A program made the position numbers and the translations under genes. DNA of 7,515 nt from Candidatus Zixiibacteriota bacterium (GTDB lineage: Bacteria; Zixibacteria; MSB-5A5; UBA10806): the NCBI GenBank assembly GCA_003520965.1, contig DOTU01000243.1:9673-17187 (forward strand), in the 5' to 3' direction. Within the stretch, counting starts at the first letter, position 1. Every line of letters begins with the position of its first letter. The notes beneath the pieces were generated by a model. It made no database searches and had not been told where the DNA came from. It was given only the letters and a program-made list of their open reading frames with translations. Positions 1-6,029 of this stretch are shown piece by piece.

Positions 1-326
1 GAAATCTCAGGAACATCATCTATTGAGGAAAACGAGGATATCCGATTTCTGTTTTTATAATTTATGGCAAGATTTATCGCGATCTTATAAAGCCAGGTAT
101 AGATGCCCGAATCGCCCCGAAAATTATCTATTGAGCGATAGGCTCTAATGAAAGTTTCCTGGGTGAGATCTTTGGCATCATCCCTATTTTTGATGAACCG
201 CAGGATCACCAGGAAGATCCTTTCTCTGTACTCAAAGATGGCCTTCTTAAAGGTCTCATCGCTAATTCTCCCCTTAGATATCTCGTTATCCATGCCTCCA
301 AAATGTTTGACCCTTTTGTCAGACAT
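1..326 (-). CDS. ECF-type RNA polymerase sigma factor, 3' end beyond window
   Basis: This is the N-terminal 108 residues of an RNA polymerase sigma-70 family protein; the C-terminal part lies off the left edge. Reading leftward from ATG 326, the region-2 signature is clear. The helix around residues 47-66 carries DDAKDLTQETFIRAYRSI (region 2.2, core polymerase contact). It is followed by NFRGDSGIYTWLYKIAINLA at 68-87 (regions 2.3/2.4, -10 melting and recognition) and a basic NYKNRNR stretch. A short residue 1-20 extension precedes the domain, as usual for extracytoplasmic function (ECF) sigma factors. The start at 326 has AGAAGGTG about 7-8 nt upstream. The alternative Met12 has GGAGG almost touching it and is less likely. 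The gene starts 34 nt after the mreB stop on the same strand, so the two are probably cotranscribed. Region 4 and any anti-sigma gene are out of view, so the regulon cannot be inferred. Confidence 0.88.
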   Translation of the reverse strand, partial: MSDKRVKHFGGMDNEISKGRISDETFKKAIFEYRERIFLVILRFIKNRDDAKDLTQETFIRAYRSIDNFRGDSGIYTWLYKIAINLAINYKNRNRISSFSSIDDVPEI

Positions 327-360
327 AGGTTTAACACCTTCTATGGGGAGCGGCTAAGTA

Positions 361-1389
361 TTAGTCGCGTCTAGACTTAGAAAGCACCTTCGAATATTGC
401 GGTAGATTCTCCAAACATCTGCCAGCTCCCCTGACCACGCAGGTGAGGGGATCATCAGCTACGATTACCGGCAGGTTAGTTTCCTGCCTGAGACGTTTAT
501 CCAAACCGCGCAGGAGCGCGCCACCGCCGGTCATAATGATGCCGCGATCCAATATATCTGATGCCAACTCTGGTGGTGTTTGCTCGAGAGCCTGCCTGAC
601 CGCCTCTACAATCGAGGTTACAGTTTCGGCCAGCGCTTCGCGAATCTGGCCAGAAGTAACCTTCATCGTCTTGGGCACGCCAGCTACAAGATCGCGTCCC
701 TTAACTTCCATTGAGTCCTCTTTTTCAAGAGGATAGGCCGATCCGATTTTGCACTTGATCTCCTCGGCAGTACGTTCACCGATGAGTAAATTATAATTTT
801 TCTTCAAGTACATAATAATGGCATCGTCAAGTTCATCACCTGCGATACGAATCGAAGTATTATTTACGATACCGTTTAAAGCGATGACGGCGATTTCAGT
901 TGTACCGCCGCCGACATCGATGATCATTGAACCGGATGGCTGATCCACCGGAAGGCCAACTCCGATTGCCGCCGCCATTGGCTCGGCGAGGAGAAAGACC
1001 TCGCGGGCGCCGGCGTTTTCGGCGCTGTCGCGTACGGCTCGTTTTTCAACCTCGGTAATTCCCGATGGAACCGAAATTATGATACGCGGTTTCATCAGAT
1101 AGCGATGTTTTACCACGCGCCTGATAAAATCGGCCAGCATCTTTTCGCTGACCTCGAAATCAGCAATAACGCCGTCCTTTAACGGTCGAATGGCTGAAAT
1201 CTCGTAGGGCGTACGGCCAAGCATCTCTTTGGCTGCGATTCCTATTGCGAGAACTTTATTGGAGCGTTTATCTACTGCAACAACTGACGGTTCATTGAGG
1301 ACAATCCCTTGTCCCTTAACATAGACCAATGTATTGGCAGTACCTAAATCTATGGCAATATCATTGGTGAGAAACCCCATCCACGGCAT
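361..1389 (-). CDS. mreB: Rod shape-determining protein MreB
   Basis: Bacterial actin homologue that forms membrane-associated ATP-dependent filaments and guides lateral cell-wall synthesis. At 342 aa it has the normal full length. The actin-fold nucleotide site is complete: phosphate-1 loop with IDLGTANTLVYV (residues 13-24), the AEPMAAAIG segment (135-143), phosphate-2 loop DVGGGTTEIAV (158-168) and the adenosine loop MTGGGALLRG (286-295). The conserved RPLKDGVIADFE stretch is also present (68-79). The start at 1389 is supported by AAAGGTGA about 9 nt upstream; an in-frame Met4 is possible but worse placed. The tail is short and basic (SKSRRD). Downstream on the same strand lies an ECF sigma factor gene, where many bacteria have mreC and mreD. 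A candidate promoter is at 1450-1478. The identification is secure. Confidence 0.97.
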   Translation of the reverse strand: MPWMGFLTNDIAIDLGTANTLVYVKGQGIVLNEPSVVAVDKRSNKVLAIGIAAKEMLGRTPYEISAIRPLKDGVIADFEVSEKMLADFIRRVVKHRYLMKPRIIISVPSGITEVEKRAVRDSAENAGAREVFLLAEPMAAAIGVGLPVDQPSGSMIIDVGGGTTEIAVIALNGIVNNTSIRIAGDELDDAIIMYLKKNYNLLIGERTAEEIKCKIGSAYPLEKEDSMEVKGRDLVAGVPKTMKVTSGQIREALAETVTSIVEAVRQALEQTPPELASDILDRGIIMTGGGALLRGLDKRLRQETNLPVIVADDPLTCVVRGAGRCLENLPQYSKVLSKSRRD

Positions 1390-1638
1390 GTCGATTTTTC
1401 ACCTTTCTATTCTACTGAGATAATTGAATCCACTTATTTTCATTGAAATATAATAGTATTCATATTATAAAATTACAACCATTATTTTGCTAATCGATAA
1501 TTTATCAAAGGGTTCTGTATAACAATAATTCCGATAAGGTAAAAGGAACCATTGCCAATCAAGTGACGTTCTATCCATGTATCGAACATAGTAAACTGAT
1601 GCCATTTCATTTTGATTCTGGTTGGAAAGGATGGAAAT
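1390..1638. other. Divergent intergenic control region, mreB / aconitase
   Basis: About 250 nt of AT-rich sequence separates the divergent mreB and aconitase genes. It holds the candidate mreB promoter and, on the plus strand, a possible extended -10 element (TGTATAAC near 1516-1523) with no good -35. Short open frames on the minus strand here (for example within 1465-1751) run into the aconitase gene, lack recognisable protein features and look like chance. No terminator or strong repeat is visible. Confidence 0.5.
1450..1478 (-). promoter_or_regulatory. Candidate sigma-70 promoter for mreB
   Basis: Read on the minus strand, TTGTAA (1473-1478) is followed after exactly 17 nt by TATTAT (1450-1455), about 60 nt before the mreB start. 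The surroundings are very AT-rich, so chance matches are easy and the call is tentative. Confidence 0.4.
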
Positions 1639-1641
1639 GTG
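1626..1641 (+). promoter_or_regulatory. Ribosome binding site deciding the GTG start of aconitase
   Basis: AAAGGA at 1626-1631 lies 7 nt before GTG 1639. An upstream in-frame TTG at 1612 has no such site, and the nine residues it would add do not resemble the usual aconitase N-terminus. The GTG start puts the family-typical SKNVAQKLLESHL directly at the N-terminus. Confidence 0.7.
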
Positions 1642-3600
1642 AGTAAGAATGTGGCCCAAAAGCTGTTGGAAAGCCATCTGGTTTCGGGACGAATGCTACC
1701 CGGCGAGGAAATAGGACTTAGAATCGACCAAACCCTATGCCAGGATGCCACCGGAACTATGGTGATGCTGGAGCTTGAGGCGATGGGGCTGGATCGGGTT
1801 AAGACAGAGCTTTCAGCTCAATATGTCGATCACAATCTTATTCAAACAGATTTTAAAAATGCCGATGACCATCTTTTCCTGAGAAGCGCCTGCCGGAAGT
1901 TTGGAGTTTGGTTCAGCCGCCCCGGAAACGGAGTGAGCCATCCGGTTCATTTTGAGCGTTTCGGAATTCCCGGAAAAACTCTTCTTGGATCGGATAGCCA
2001 TACTTGTTCGGGGGGTGCACAGGGAATGCTGGCTATCGGCGCGGGTGGTTTGGAAGTTGCCATGGCCATGGCTGGCGATCTCTTTTATATTAAAACCCCG
2101 AAAATTTGGGGTGTTAAACTAACCGGCAAACTCCCGGATTGGGTCAGCGCTAAGGATGTAATATTGGAGATGCTTCGCCGGCACGGAGTCAGCGGTGGAG
2201 TTGGCAAAATTATCGAATATTATGGTCCGGGGCTTGATCATCTATCCGCTATGGATCGACATGTAATCGCTAATATGGGCGCCGAGCTTGGCGCTACGAC
2301 AACCGTGTTTCCGTCTGACAACGAAATCAAGCGATTCTTGCGCGCTCAGCAGCGCGAGGATGCCTGGACAGAAATCATTGCCGATCCCGGCGCAACCTAT
2401 GATGAAAATGAGGAAATCGACCTTTCTACTCTCGAACCCTTGATCGCATTACCCAGCAGCCCTGGTAACGTGGTACCCGTGCGTGAGGTTGCTGGACGAG
2501 AGATTTACCAGGCTATGATTGGCTCGTCGGCAAATCCGGGCCTTCGAGATTTCGCCGTGCCTGCAATGATCGTGCAAGGTCGTCAAATAAGTGACCATGT
2601 TTCTTTAGATATAAATCCCTCCTCACGCCAAATGCTGGAAAATCTCGTAGCTTTGGGATACCTGGGCATGTTCATTCGCTCCGGCGGACGGATTCATCAG
2701 GCTGGCTGCAACGGCTGTATCGGCATGGGGCAGGCTCCCGCAACGCACAAAATCAGCTTGCGCACCATACCGCGCAATTTTCCCGGACGCTCCGGCACCA
2801 AGGACGATTTAGTTTATCTGTGCAGCCCGGAAACGGCGGCGGCCTCTGCTCTAACCGGTGTAATTACCGATCCTCGCACGCTTGATATGCCCTATCCGGT
2901 TTTCAAAGAACCTGATTCGCTAATCGTAAATGCGGCCATGCTGATCGCGCCCGCGAAATGCGGTGATGATGTCACCCTTGAGAAAGGGCCTAATATTAAA
3001 TCTCTCCCTGAGTTTGATCCGCTTCTTGATACGATCGAGGGGCCGGTGCTTCTAAAGCTTGGCGATAATATTTCAACCGATGAGATCTTGCCATCAGGCA
3101 CAAAATCGTTGCCGTTTAGAAGCAATATTCAGGAGGTCAGCAAATTCGTATTCTCGCAGATTGACGAGACCTATCATGCCCGAGCCATGAAGCATAAGGA
3201 TACCGGCTCTTTTGTGGTTGCAGGCAAGAATTACGGACAAGGCTCAAGCCGAGAACATGCCGCTCTGGCGCCCCGTTATCTCGGTTTGCGGGCGGTATTG
3301 GCGAAAAGTTTTGCCCGCATTCACTGGCAAAATTTGACCAATTTCGGGGTTATCCCTTTGGAGTTTAACAATCCGACGGATTATGATAAAATTTCTCAAG
3401 ACGATTATCTGGTAATTAAAAATATAGCCAGTAAAATTCAAAATTCCACTGAACTCGAGGTTGTCAACAAAACCAAAAATGAAATATATCTGATCCATCA
3501 TTCCCTAACCAGCCGTCAAATAGAAACGATCCTGGCCGGCAGCCTGATCAACATTTTTAAGAAACGTCATCAGGAGGAGAAGCACAAGGCAGCCGTTTGA
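1639..3600 (+). CDS. Aconitate hydratase, compact bacterial/archaeal ('Aquifex') type
   Basis: Likely interconverts citrate and isocitrate in the TCA cycle, using a cytosolic [4Fe-4S] cluster. From GTG 1639 the protein is 653 aa, the size of the compact type and much shorter than the ~890-aa AcnA. The early part resembles other aconitases: IDQTLCQDATGTM near residues 30-42, YVDH (62-65) and GSDSHTCSGG (117-126). The CxxC pair of cluster ligands is present as AGCNGCIGMGQ (C357, C360). The C-terminal swivel domain has GDNISTDEILPSGT and the active-site GSSREHAALAPR loop (from 535; S536 and R538 match bovine Ser642 and Arg644). The third cluster ligand is normally the Cys of GSCTN; here the motif reads GSSAN, giving Ser297. 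An unusual Cys is at C123, in a SHTC motif reminiscent of LeuC. A 3-isopropylmalate dehydratase role is less likely because both domains are fused in one chain and the aconitase-like motifs dominate. The gene appears monocistronic. Confidence 0.92.
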   Translation: MSKNVAQKLLESHLVSGRMLPGEEIGLRIDQTLCQDATGTMVMLELEAMGLDRVKTELSAQYVDHNLIQTDFKNADDHLFLRSACRKFGVWFSRPGNGVSHPVHFERFGIPGKTLLGSDSHTCSGGAQGMLAIGAGGLEVAMAMAGDLFYIKTPKIWGVKLTGKLPDWVSAKDVILEMLRRHGVSGGVGKIIEYYGPGLDHLSAMDRHVIANMGAELGATTTVFPSDNEIKRFLRAQQREDAWTEIIADPGATYDENEEIDLSTLEPLIALPSSPGNVVPVREVAGREIYQAMIGSSANPGLRDFAVPAMIVQGRQISDHVSLDINPSSRQMLENLVALGYLGMFIRSGGRIHQAGCNGCIGMGQAPATHKISLRTIPRNFPGRSGTKDDLVYLCSPETAAASALTGVITDPRTLDMPYPVFKEPDSLIVNAAMLIAPAKCGDDVTLEKGPNIKSLPEFDPLLDTIEGPVLLKLGDNISTDEILPSGTKSLPFRSNIQEVSKFVFSQIDETYHARAMKHKDTGSFVVAGKNYGQGSSREHAALAPRYLGLRAVLAKSFARIHWQNLTNFGVIPLEFNNPTDYDKISQDDYLVIKNIASKIQNSTELEVVNKTKNEIYLIHHSLTSRQIETILAGSLINIFKKRHQEEKHKAAV

Positions 3601-3626
3601 GTACCGGATGAAACCACAAACGGTAC
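3601..3626 (+). repeat. Weak inverted repeat after aconitase
   Basis: GTACCG (3601-3606) and CGGTAC (3621-3626) form a 6-bp stem around a 14-nt loop directly after the aconitase stop codon. No T-run follows, so this is at best a weak or factor-dependent terminator, or an mRNA 3'-end structure. Confidence 0.3.
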
Positions 3627-3648
3627 CTGAAATAAATCATGTAAGGCC

Positions 3649-3677
3649 TTGACTGGAGTTTTTGGTTCACATATATA
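3649..3677 (+). promoter_or_regulatory. Sigma-70 type promoter for superoxide dismutase
   Basis: TTGACT (3649-3654) and TATATA (3672-3677) are spaced by 17 nt, close to consensus. Transcription would start near 3684 and leave a 5' leader of about 75 nt before the sod start. It lies after the aconitase gene, so sod need not depend on readthrough. An 11-nt palindrome, GGAATAATTCC (3693-3703), sits just past the expected start site and could be an operator, though its regulator is unknown. Confidence 0.6.
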
Positions 3678-3759
3678 GTTATAGCGAACAAAGGAATAAT
3701 TCCCATAGCAGGTGATTGTTTGTTAGTTAAAAGTAACCGTTTAATACAAAGGAGTTGTT

Positions 3760-4386
3760 ATGCCGATTAATTTACCCGAACTTCCCTACGCAAAGAATGC
3801 GTTGGAACCTTATATCAGCGCTAAAACGATGGAATTCCATCACGATAAGCACCATAAGACCTATATCGATAACACCAACAAGTTCCTCGCTGGCACGCCG
3901 TTTGAAAAGGAAACATTGGAGAGTGTCATTAAGAAGACCGCCAACGATCCCAAGCAGACGGCTATCTTCAATAACGTAGCTCAGGCCTGGAATCATACCT
4001 TCTTCTGGAGCTGCATGAAGCCGGGTGGCGGAAAATCCCCGACCGGACCAATAGCTGAGCAGATCAAGACCGATTTCGGAAGTTACGAGAAGTTTGTCGA
4101 GGAGTTTAAGAACGCGGCCACCACGCAGTTTGGAAGCGGCTGGGCCTGGCTGGTGCTCGACGGCAGCAAGCTGCGGGTTATGAAAACTCCCAATGGAGAA
4201 AACCCAATAATCCACAACATGATTCCTCTTCTGGGTCTCGATATATGGGAACACGCTTACTATCTCGACTACCAGAATCGCCGTCCCGATTATGTAACAG
4301 CGTTTATCGATAACCTGATCAACTGGGATTTCGTCAATATGCGCTTCAAAGAGCGCAAGCTGGAAATGCAAACGACGCGCTTGTAA
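3760..4386 (+). CDS. sodB: Superoxide dismutase, iron type
   Basis: Dismutates superoxide to hydrogen peroxide and oxygen in the cytoplasm; no signal peptide is visible. The 208-aa length is normal. The N-terminus (LPELPYAKNALEPYIS) is typical of the Fe/Mn family. All four metal ligands are present: H27 in EFHHDKHH, H79 in AWNHTFFW, and D161 and H165 in DIWEHAYYLDYQNR. A glutamine at position 75 (NNVAQAWNH), corresponding to Gln69 of E. coli FeSOD, and the FGSGWAWL segment (124-131) favour iron over manganese. A cambialistic enzyme cannot be excluded from sequence. The start has AAAGGAG 5 nt upstream. The gene has its own promoter (3649-3677) and a strong terminator (4418-4448), so it is a single-gene unit. 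With pyruvate:ferredoxin oxidoreductase nearby, it fits oxygen defence in an organism with oxygen-sensitive metabolism. Confidence 0.96.
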   Translation: MPINLPELPYAKNALEPYISAKTMEFHHDKHHKTYIDNTNKFLAGTPFEKETLESVIKKTANDPKQTAIFNNVAQAWNHTFFWSCMKPGGGKSPTGPIAEQIKTDFGSYEKFVEEFKNAATTQFGSGWAWLVLDGSKLRVMKTPNGENPIIHNMIPLLGLDIWEHAYYLDYQNRRPDYVTAFIDNLINWDFVNMRFKERKLEMQTTRL

Positions 4387-4417
4387 CCACCAAGCGAAGA
4401 GACTAACATTCGACGTG

Positions 4418-4448
4418 CTGTCGGGTCGCCTGACCCGACAGTTTTTTT
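4418..4448 (+). terminator. Intrinsic terminator of superoxide dismutase
   Basis: A perfect 10-bp stem, CTGTCGGGTC (4418-4427) with GACCCGACAG (4432-4441), closes a 4-nt loop and is followed by seven T (4442-4448). It lies 32 nt after the sod stop codon. The T-run is only on the plus strand, so it does not obviously stop the convergent gene. Confidence 0.92.
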
Positions 4449-4453
4449 GCTGT

Positions 4454-4519
4454 GCGGTCAGGTTGAAAGAGTCGATCCTTTTCGACTGCCATCACCTGAC
4501 CGCCGTTGTTTTATACAAC
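4454..4519. repeat. Nested inverted repeats between convergent genes
   Basis: A perfect 10-bp inverted repeat, GCGGTCAGGT (4454-4463) with ACCTGACCGC (4494-4503), encloses a second 6-bp hairpin, AGTCGA (4470-4475) with TCGACT (4482-4487). It is followed by GTTGT/ACAAC (4505-4509 / 4515-4519). Neither strand has a clear T-run after the large stem. It lies 17 nt past the stop of the convergent minus-strand gene and may act as its mRNA 3' end or as a barrier between the two transcripts. Confidence 0.6.
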
Positions 4520-4535
4520 TGGACGCCAGGTCAAC

Positions 4536-4751
4536 CTATGGTTTATCAGTTTTACTCGAACAGGTATTGATCCCCAGCAGCGGGTACAGCCCGCAGAACC
4601 GGAATAACCCGGTTAAGAATAATATCGCTCCGATAATCACAAATATGATCATCAGGGCGCCCGATTTCATCACAAATATGCCCAGCGCCAATAGCACCAA
4701 ACCGAATATGATGCGCAGCGCCCTGTCAATCCCGCCTACATTGGCTTTCAT
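4536..4751 (-). CDS. DUF2892 (YgaP-like transmembrane domain) small membrane protein
   Basis: A 71-aa inner-membrane protein of the DUF2892 family, the same domain that anchors the YgaP rhodanese in E. coli. The family hallmark KANVGGIDRALRI opens the protein (residues 2-14). Two hydrophobic helices follow at about 13-28 and 31-49. The conserved exit FCGLYPLLGINTC (52-64) holds two cysteines. The C-terminus is short and polar. No rhodanese or other catalytic domain is attached, so this is the stand-alone form, whose function is not established; sulfur or redox roles are only suggested by the YgaP fusion. The start has a strong AAGGAGG 4 nt upstream. It has its own promoter (4775-4803) and is separated from the upstream DUF4242 gene by that gene's terminator. 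Confidence 0.9.
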   Translation of the reverse strand: MKANVGGIDRALRIIFGLVLLALGIFVMKSGALMIIFVIIGAILFLTGLFRFCGLYPLLGINTCSSKTDKP

Positions 4752-4774
4752 AACGCCTCCTTAAGGTTTGCCTG

Positions 4775-4803
4775 ATTGTATCTCAAAATTTTGCCATGGT
4801 CAA
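4775..4803 (-). promoter_or_regulatory. Sigma-70 type promoter for the DUF2892 gene
   Basis: On the minus strand TTGACC (4798-4803) and TACAAT (4775-4780) are spaced by exactly 17 nt, close to consensus. An inverted repeat, CATGGT (4795-4800) with ACCATG (4821-4826), overlaps the -35 box and could be a regulator site. ACCATGTGGT (4821-4830) is itself nearly palindromic. Confidence 0.65.
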
Positions 4804-4841
4804 GCAATTGATTAAATCATACCATGTGGTAATTTCCCCCA

Positions 4842-4876
4842 AATAAAATAACCGGGGCCTTTTGCAAGCGCCCCGG
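4842..4876 (-). terminator. Intrinsic terminator of the DUF4242 gene
   Basis: Read leftward, CCGGGGC (4876-4870) pairs with GCCCCGG (4858-4852) across an 11-nt loop that can add three more pairs. It is followed by a T-rich tract, TTATTTTATTT. It begins 24 nt after the DUF4242 stop. The T-run is interrupted, but the stem is very GC-rich. Confidence 0.75.
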
Positions 4877-4900
4877 CCACCTCTGAGCCAAAGTTTTCTA

Positions 4901-5152
4901 CTACTTGCCTTCTTTGACTTCGATGATCTCATCGGCAACAAGGCCGTGCGCCTCGCGGTGAACCTTCTCGCCTGCTTCGCTGTTGGGAGCCTCGAATAGA
5001 CAAAAGACAGTCCCGTCCTTTTCGTTGAACCAATATTGTTTGTAGTTCACGCCATGCTTCTTCTGCGTTTGAACATCTTTACGGTGAGCATCGGCAACGG
5101 CCTCGGCGGTAAGCCCGTTAACGTTCTTATGAACGTCCATGTATAGCGGCAT
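4901..5152 (-). CDS. DUF4242 (SCO4226-like, proposed nickel-binding) small protein
   Basis: An 83-aa soluble protein matching the DUF4242 family, whose Streptomyces member SCO4226 has been described as nickel-binding. The typical opening PLYMDVHKNVNGLTAEAVAD is present. A central YKQYWFNEKDGTVFCLFEAP segment (about 38-57) forms the ferredoxin-like beta strands. The conserved closing HREAHGLVADEIIEV (65-79) follows. Histidines H8, H23, H65 and H69 are candidate metal ligands. Cys51 is part of the FCLFEAP strand. The start is supported by GGAG 5-6 nt upstream. It is flanked by its own terminator (4842-4876) and an upstream leader with inverted repeats (5189-5277), so it appears to be a single-gene unit. 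Whether this member binds nickel is not known. Confidence 0.88.
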   Translation of the reverse strand: MPLYMDVHKNVNGLTAEAVADAHRKDVQTQKKHGVNYKQYWFNEKDGTVFCLFEAPNSEAGEKVHREAHGLVADEIIEVKEGK

Positions 5153-5188
5153 AATTTCTCCTTTGTTGTAAATATCTAATGCCTAAAC

Positions 5189-5277
5189 AGGATACGCCAC
5201 TTAAAGGTTCCTGACGTAGTTCTTCCAAAACTGTGAGTGGCTGGCATTGATCTACAGATGCCAACTCAAGTATCCTC
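5189..5277. repeat. Three interlocking inverted repeats, possible structured leader RNA
   Basis: An outer pair, AGGATAC (5189-5195) with GTATCCT (5271-5277), encloses two adjoining hairpins. These are GCCAC (5196-5200) with GTGGC (5238-5242) and TGGCAT (5243-5248) with ATGCCA (5259-5264). The stems abut without unpaired bases on two sides, a three-way-junction layout. On the minus strand it would lie in the leader of the DUF4242 gene, ending about 37 nt before its start codon. It could also be a DNA operator cluster. Confidence 0.45.
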
Positions 5278-5288
5278 AAAAATAGTGC

Positions 5289-5318
5289 TTGACGAATATG
5301 CTCCACTTTAACTATAAA
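5289..5318 (+). promoter_or_regulatory. Candidate promoter for the 41-aa small gene
   Basis: TTGACG (5289-5294) and TATAAA (5313-5318) are separated by 18 nt. Transcription would begin near 5325, giving a leader of about 100 nt before the start codon at 5426. No better promoter is seen between here and the gene. Confidence 0.5.
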
Positions 5319-5425
5319 TAGACATACTCTCTTTTATCCGCGTGCCTCGGGTGAAGGAAATTTATTTGTACATTTATCCGTTTTGTGGTTTGTATCGATA
5401 ATTTTATTCATCGGAGGTAACCTAA

Positions 5426-5551
5426 ATGGCAGCCAAAGGAAAATCCCAGAAGATTGGCCGCAGCGCCAAGACCGGCAGATTTATGCCCGTTAAAGAAGCC
5501 CAAAAGCACAAATCTACAAGCGTGGTTGAGACGCTGAAAAAAAAGGGGTAA
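5426..5551 (+). CDS. Small basic conserved protein, 41 aa, function unknown
   Basis: A very short gene with strong support for translation: GGAGGT (5413-5418) lies 7 nt before ATG 5426 and a candidate promoter is at 5289-5318. The product is rich in Lys and Arg. Its core, GRSAKTGRFMPVKEAQKH, spans residues 11-28 and is followed by STSVVETLKKK. This RSAKTGRF...A...TTVVET pattern resembles small conserved proteins found in many bacteria that have no proven function. The high positive charge would suit nucleic-acid binding, but that is inference. There is no signal peptide or membrane segment. The next gene, a YegP-like protein on the same strand, begins 97 nt downstream with no terminator visible between them, so they may share a transcript. 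Confidence 0.78.
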   Translation: MAAKGKSQKIGRSAKTGRFMPVKEAQKHKSTSVVETLKKKG

Positions 5552-5648
5552 AGAGAAATTCGCTCATAATAACTGACAAGCATCCTTTTCATAGTTTGAG
5601 ATGTTATTAAATAGTAATTCATAAGAGCCATGAAAGGAGGTGATGACT

Positions 5649-5810
5649 ATGGCGCAAGATAAATGGGAATTCTATAAAGATTCAAAAGGCGAATGGCGTT
5701 GGAGACGTACAGCGACTAACGGCAAAATCGTGGGTAGTTCGACCGAGGGTTATAAAAACAAAGAAGACTGTATAGCTAACGCCAAAAGGGCCGGATATAC
5801 TGGCTATTAG
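5649..5810 (+). CDS. DUF1508 (YegP-like) single-domain protein, 53 aa
   Basis: The product is one DUF1508/YegP repeat and little else. WEFYKDSKGEWRWRR (residues 6-20), the turn NGKIVGSSTEGYKNKEDC (25-42) and ANAKRAGYTGY (43-53) follow the family pattern, with three Trp and a single Cys. E. coli YegP carries two such repeats; the single-repeat form is common elsewhere. The function is unknown; a small alpha/beta fold is expected. ATG 5649 is chosen because AAAGGAGG ends at 5640, 8 nt away. The in-frame ATG at 5643 is only 2 nt from that site. It probably shares a transcript with the 41-aa gene upstream. Confidence 0.88.
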   Translation: MAQDKWEFYKDSKGEWRWRRTATNGKIVGSSTEGYKNKEDCIANAKRAGYTGY

Positions 5811-5825
5811 CAGTAGTAATACATA

Positions 5826-5847
5826 AGTTCCCTCGGCGGCAGGAACT
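5826..5847 (+). terminator. Weak terminator-like hairpin after the YegP-like gene
   Basis: AGTTCC (5826-5831) pairs with GGAACT (5842-5847) around a 10-nt GC-rich loop, 15 nt after the stop codon. Only a short CGTTTCT follows, so termination may be inefficient. Confidence 0.35.
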
Positions 5848-5894
5848 CGTTTCTGACGCTTCGCGCAATACTTGGCTAACCTATCCAATTTCCC

Positions 5895-5922
5895 TTGACA
5901 AGCGGAGCCGGAAGGCTATAAT
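5895..5922 (+). promoter_or_regulatory. Consensus sigma-70 promoter for the lipoprotein pair
   Basis: TTGACA (5895-5900) and TATAAT (5917-5922) both match the consensus perfectly, with 16 nt between them. The expected start is near 5929, giving a leader of about 100 nt before the first lipoprotein start codon. It is the strongest promoter match in the window. Confidence 0.75.
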
Positions 5923-6029
5923 AAGGGCGCTTACTTTGATTCTGCAGCTTAGGCGGGGCTATTAAGCTATTCATTTAGAGGTGTAATAACAATTTGTATG
6001 AGTTTAACAAAGTTACCGTCGGAGGTATG

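Noticed and set aside
148..357. 69-codon plus-strand open frame at the left edge
   Set aside because: It is antisense to the ECF sigma factor, whose region-2 motifs are clear.
443..736. 97-codon open frame on the plus strand
   Set aside because: It is antisense to mreB and has no family features.
1465..1751. Two overlapping minus-strand open frames in the mreB-aconitase interval
   Set aside because: They run into the conserved aconitase N-terminus in antisense, have no plausible ribosome binding sites that I can see, and have no domain features.
3772..4371. 199-codon open frame on the minus strand
   Set aside because: It lies wholly antisense to superoxide dismutase, which has all catalytic residues; the antisense product shows no recognisable domain.
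4447..4764. 105-codon plus-strand open frame
   Set aside because: It covers the hairpin cluster and the antisense of the DUF2892 gene, which has clear family motifs and its own promoter and ribosome binding site.
5422..5888. Minus-strand open frames over the two small plus-strand genes
   Set aside because: They have no supporting start signals, and the plus-strand genes in the same place have strong ribosome binding sites and recognisable motifs.
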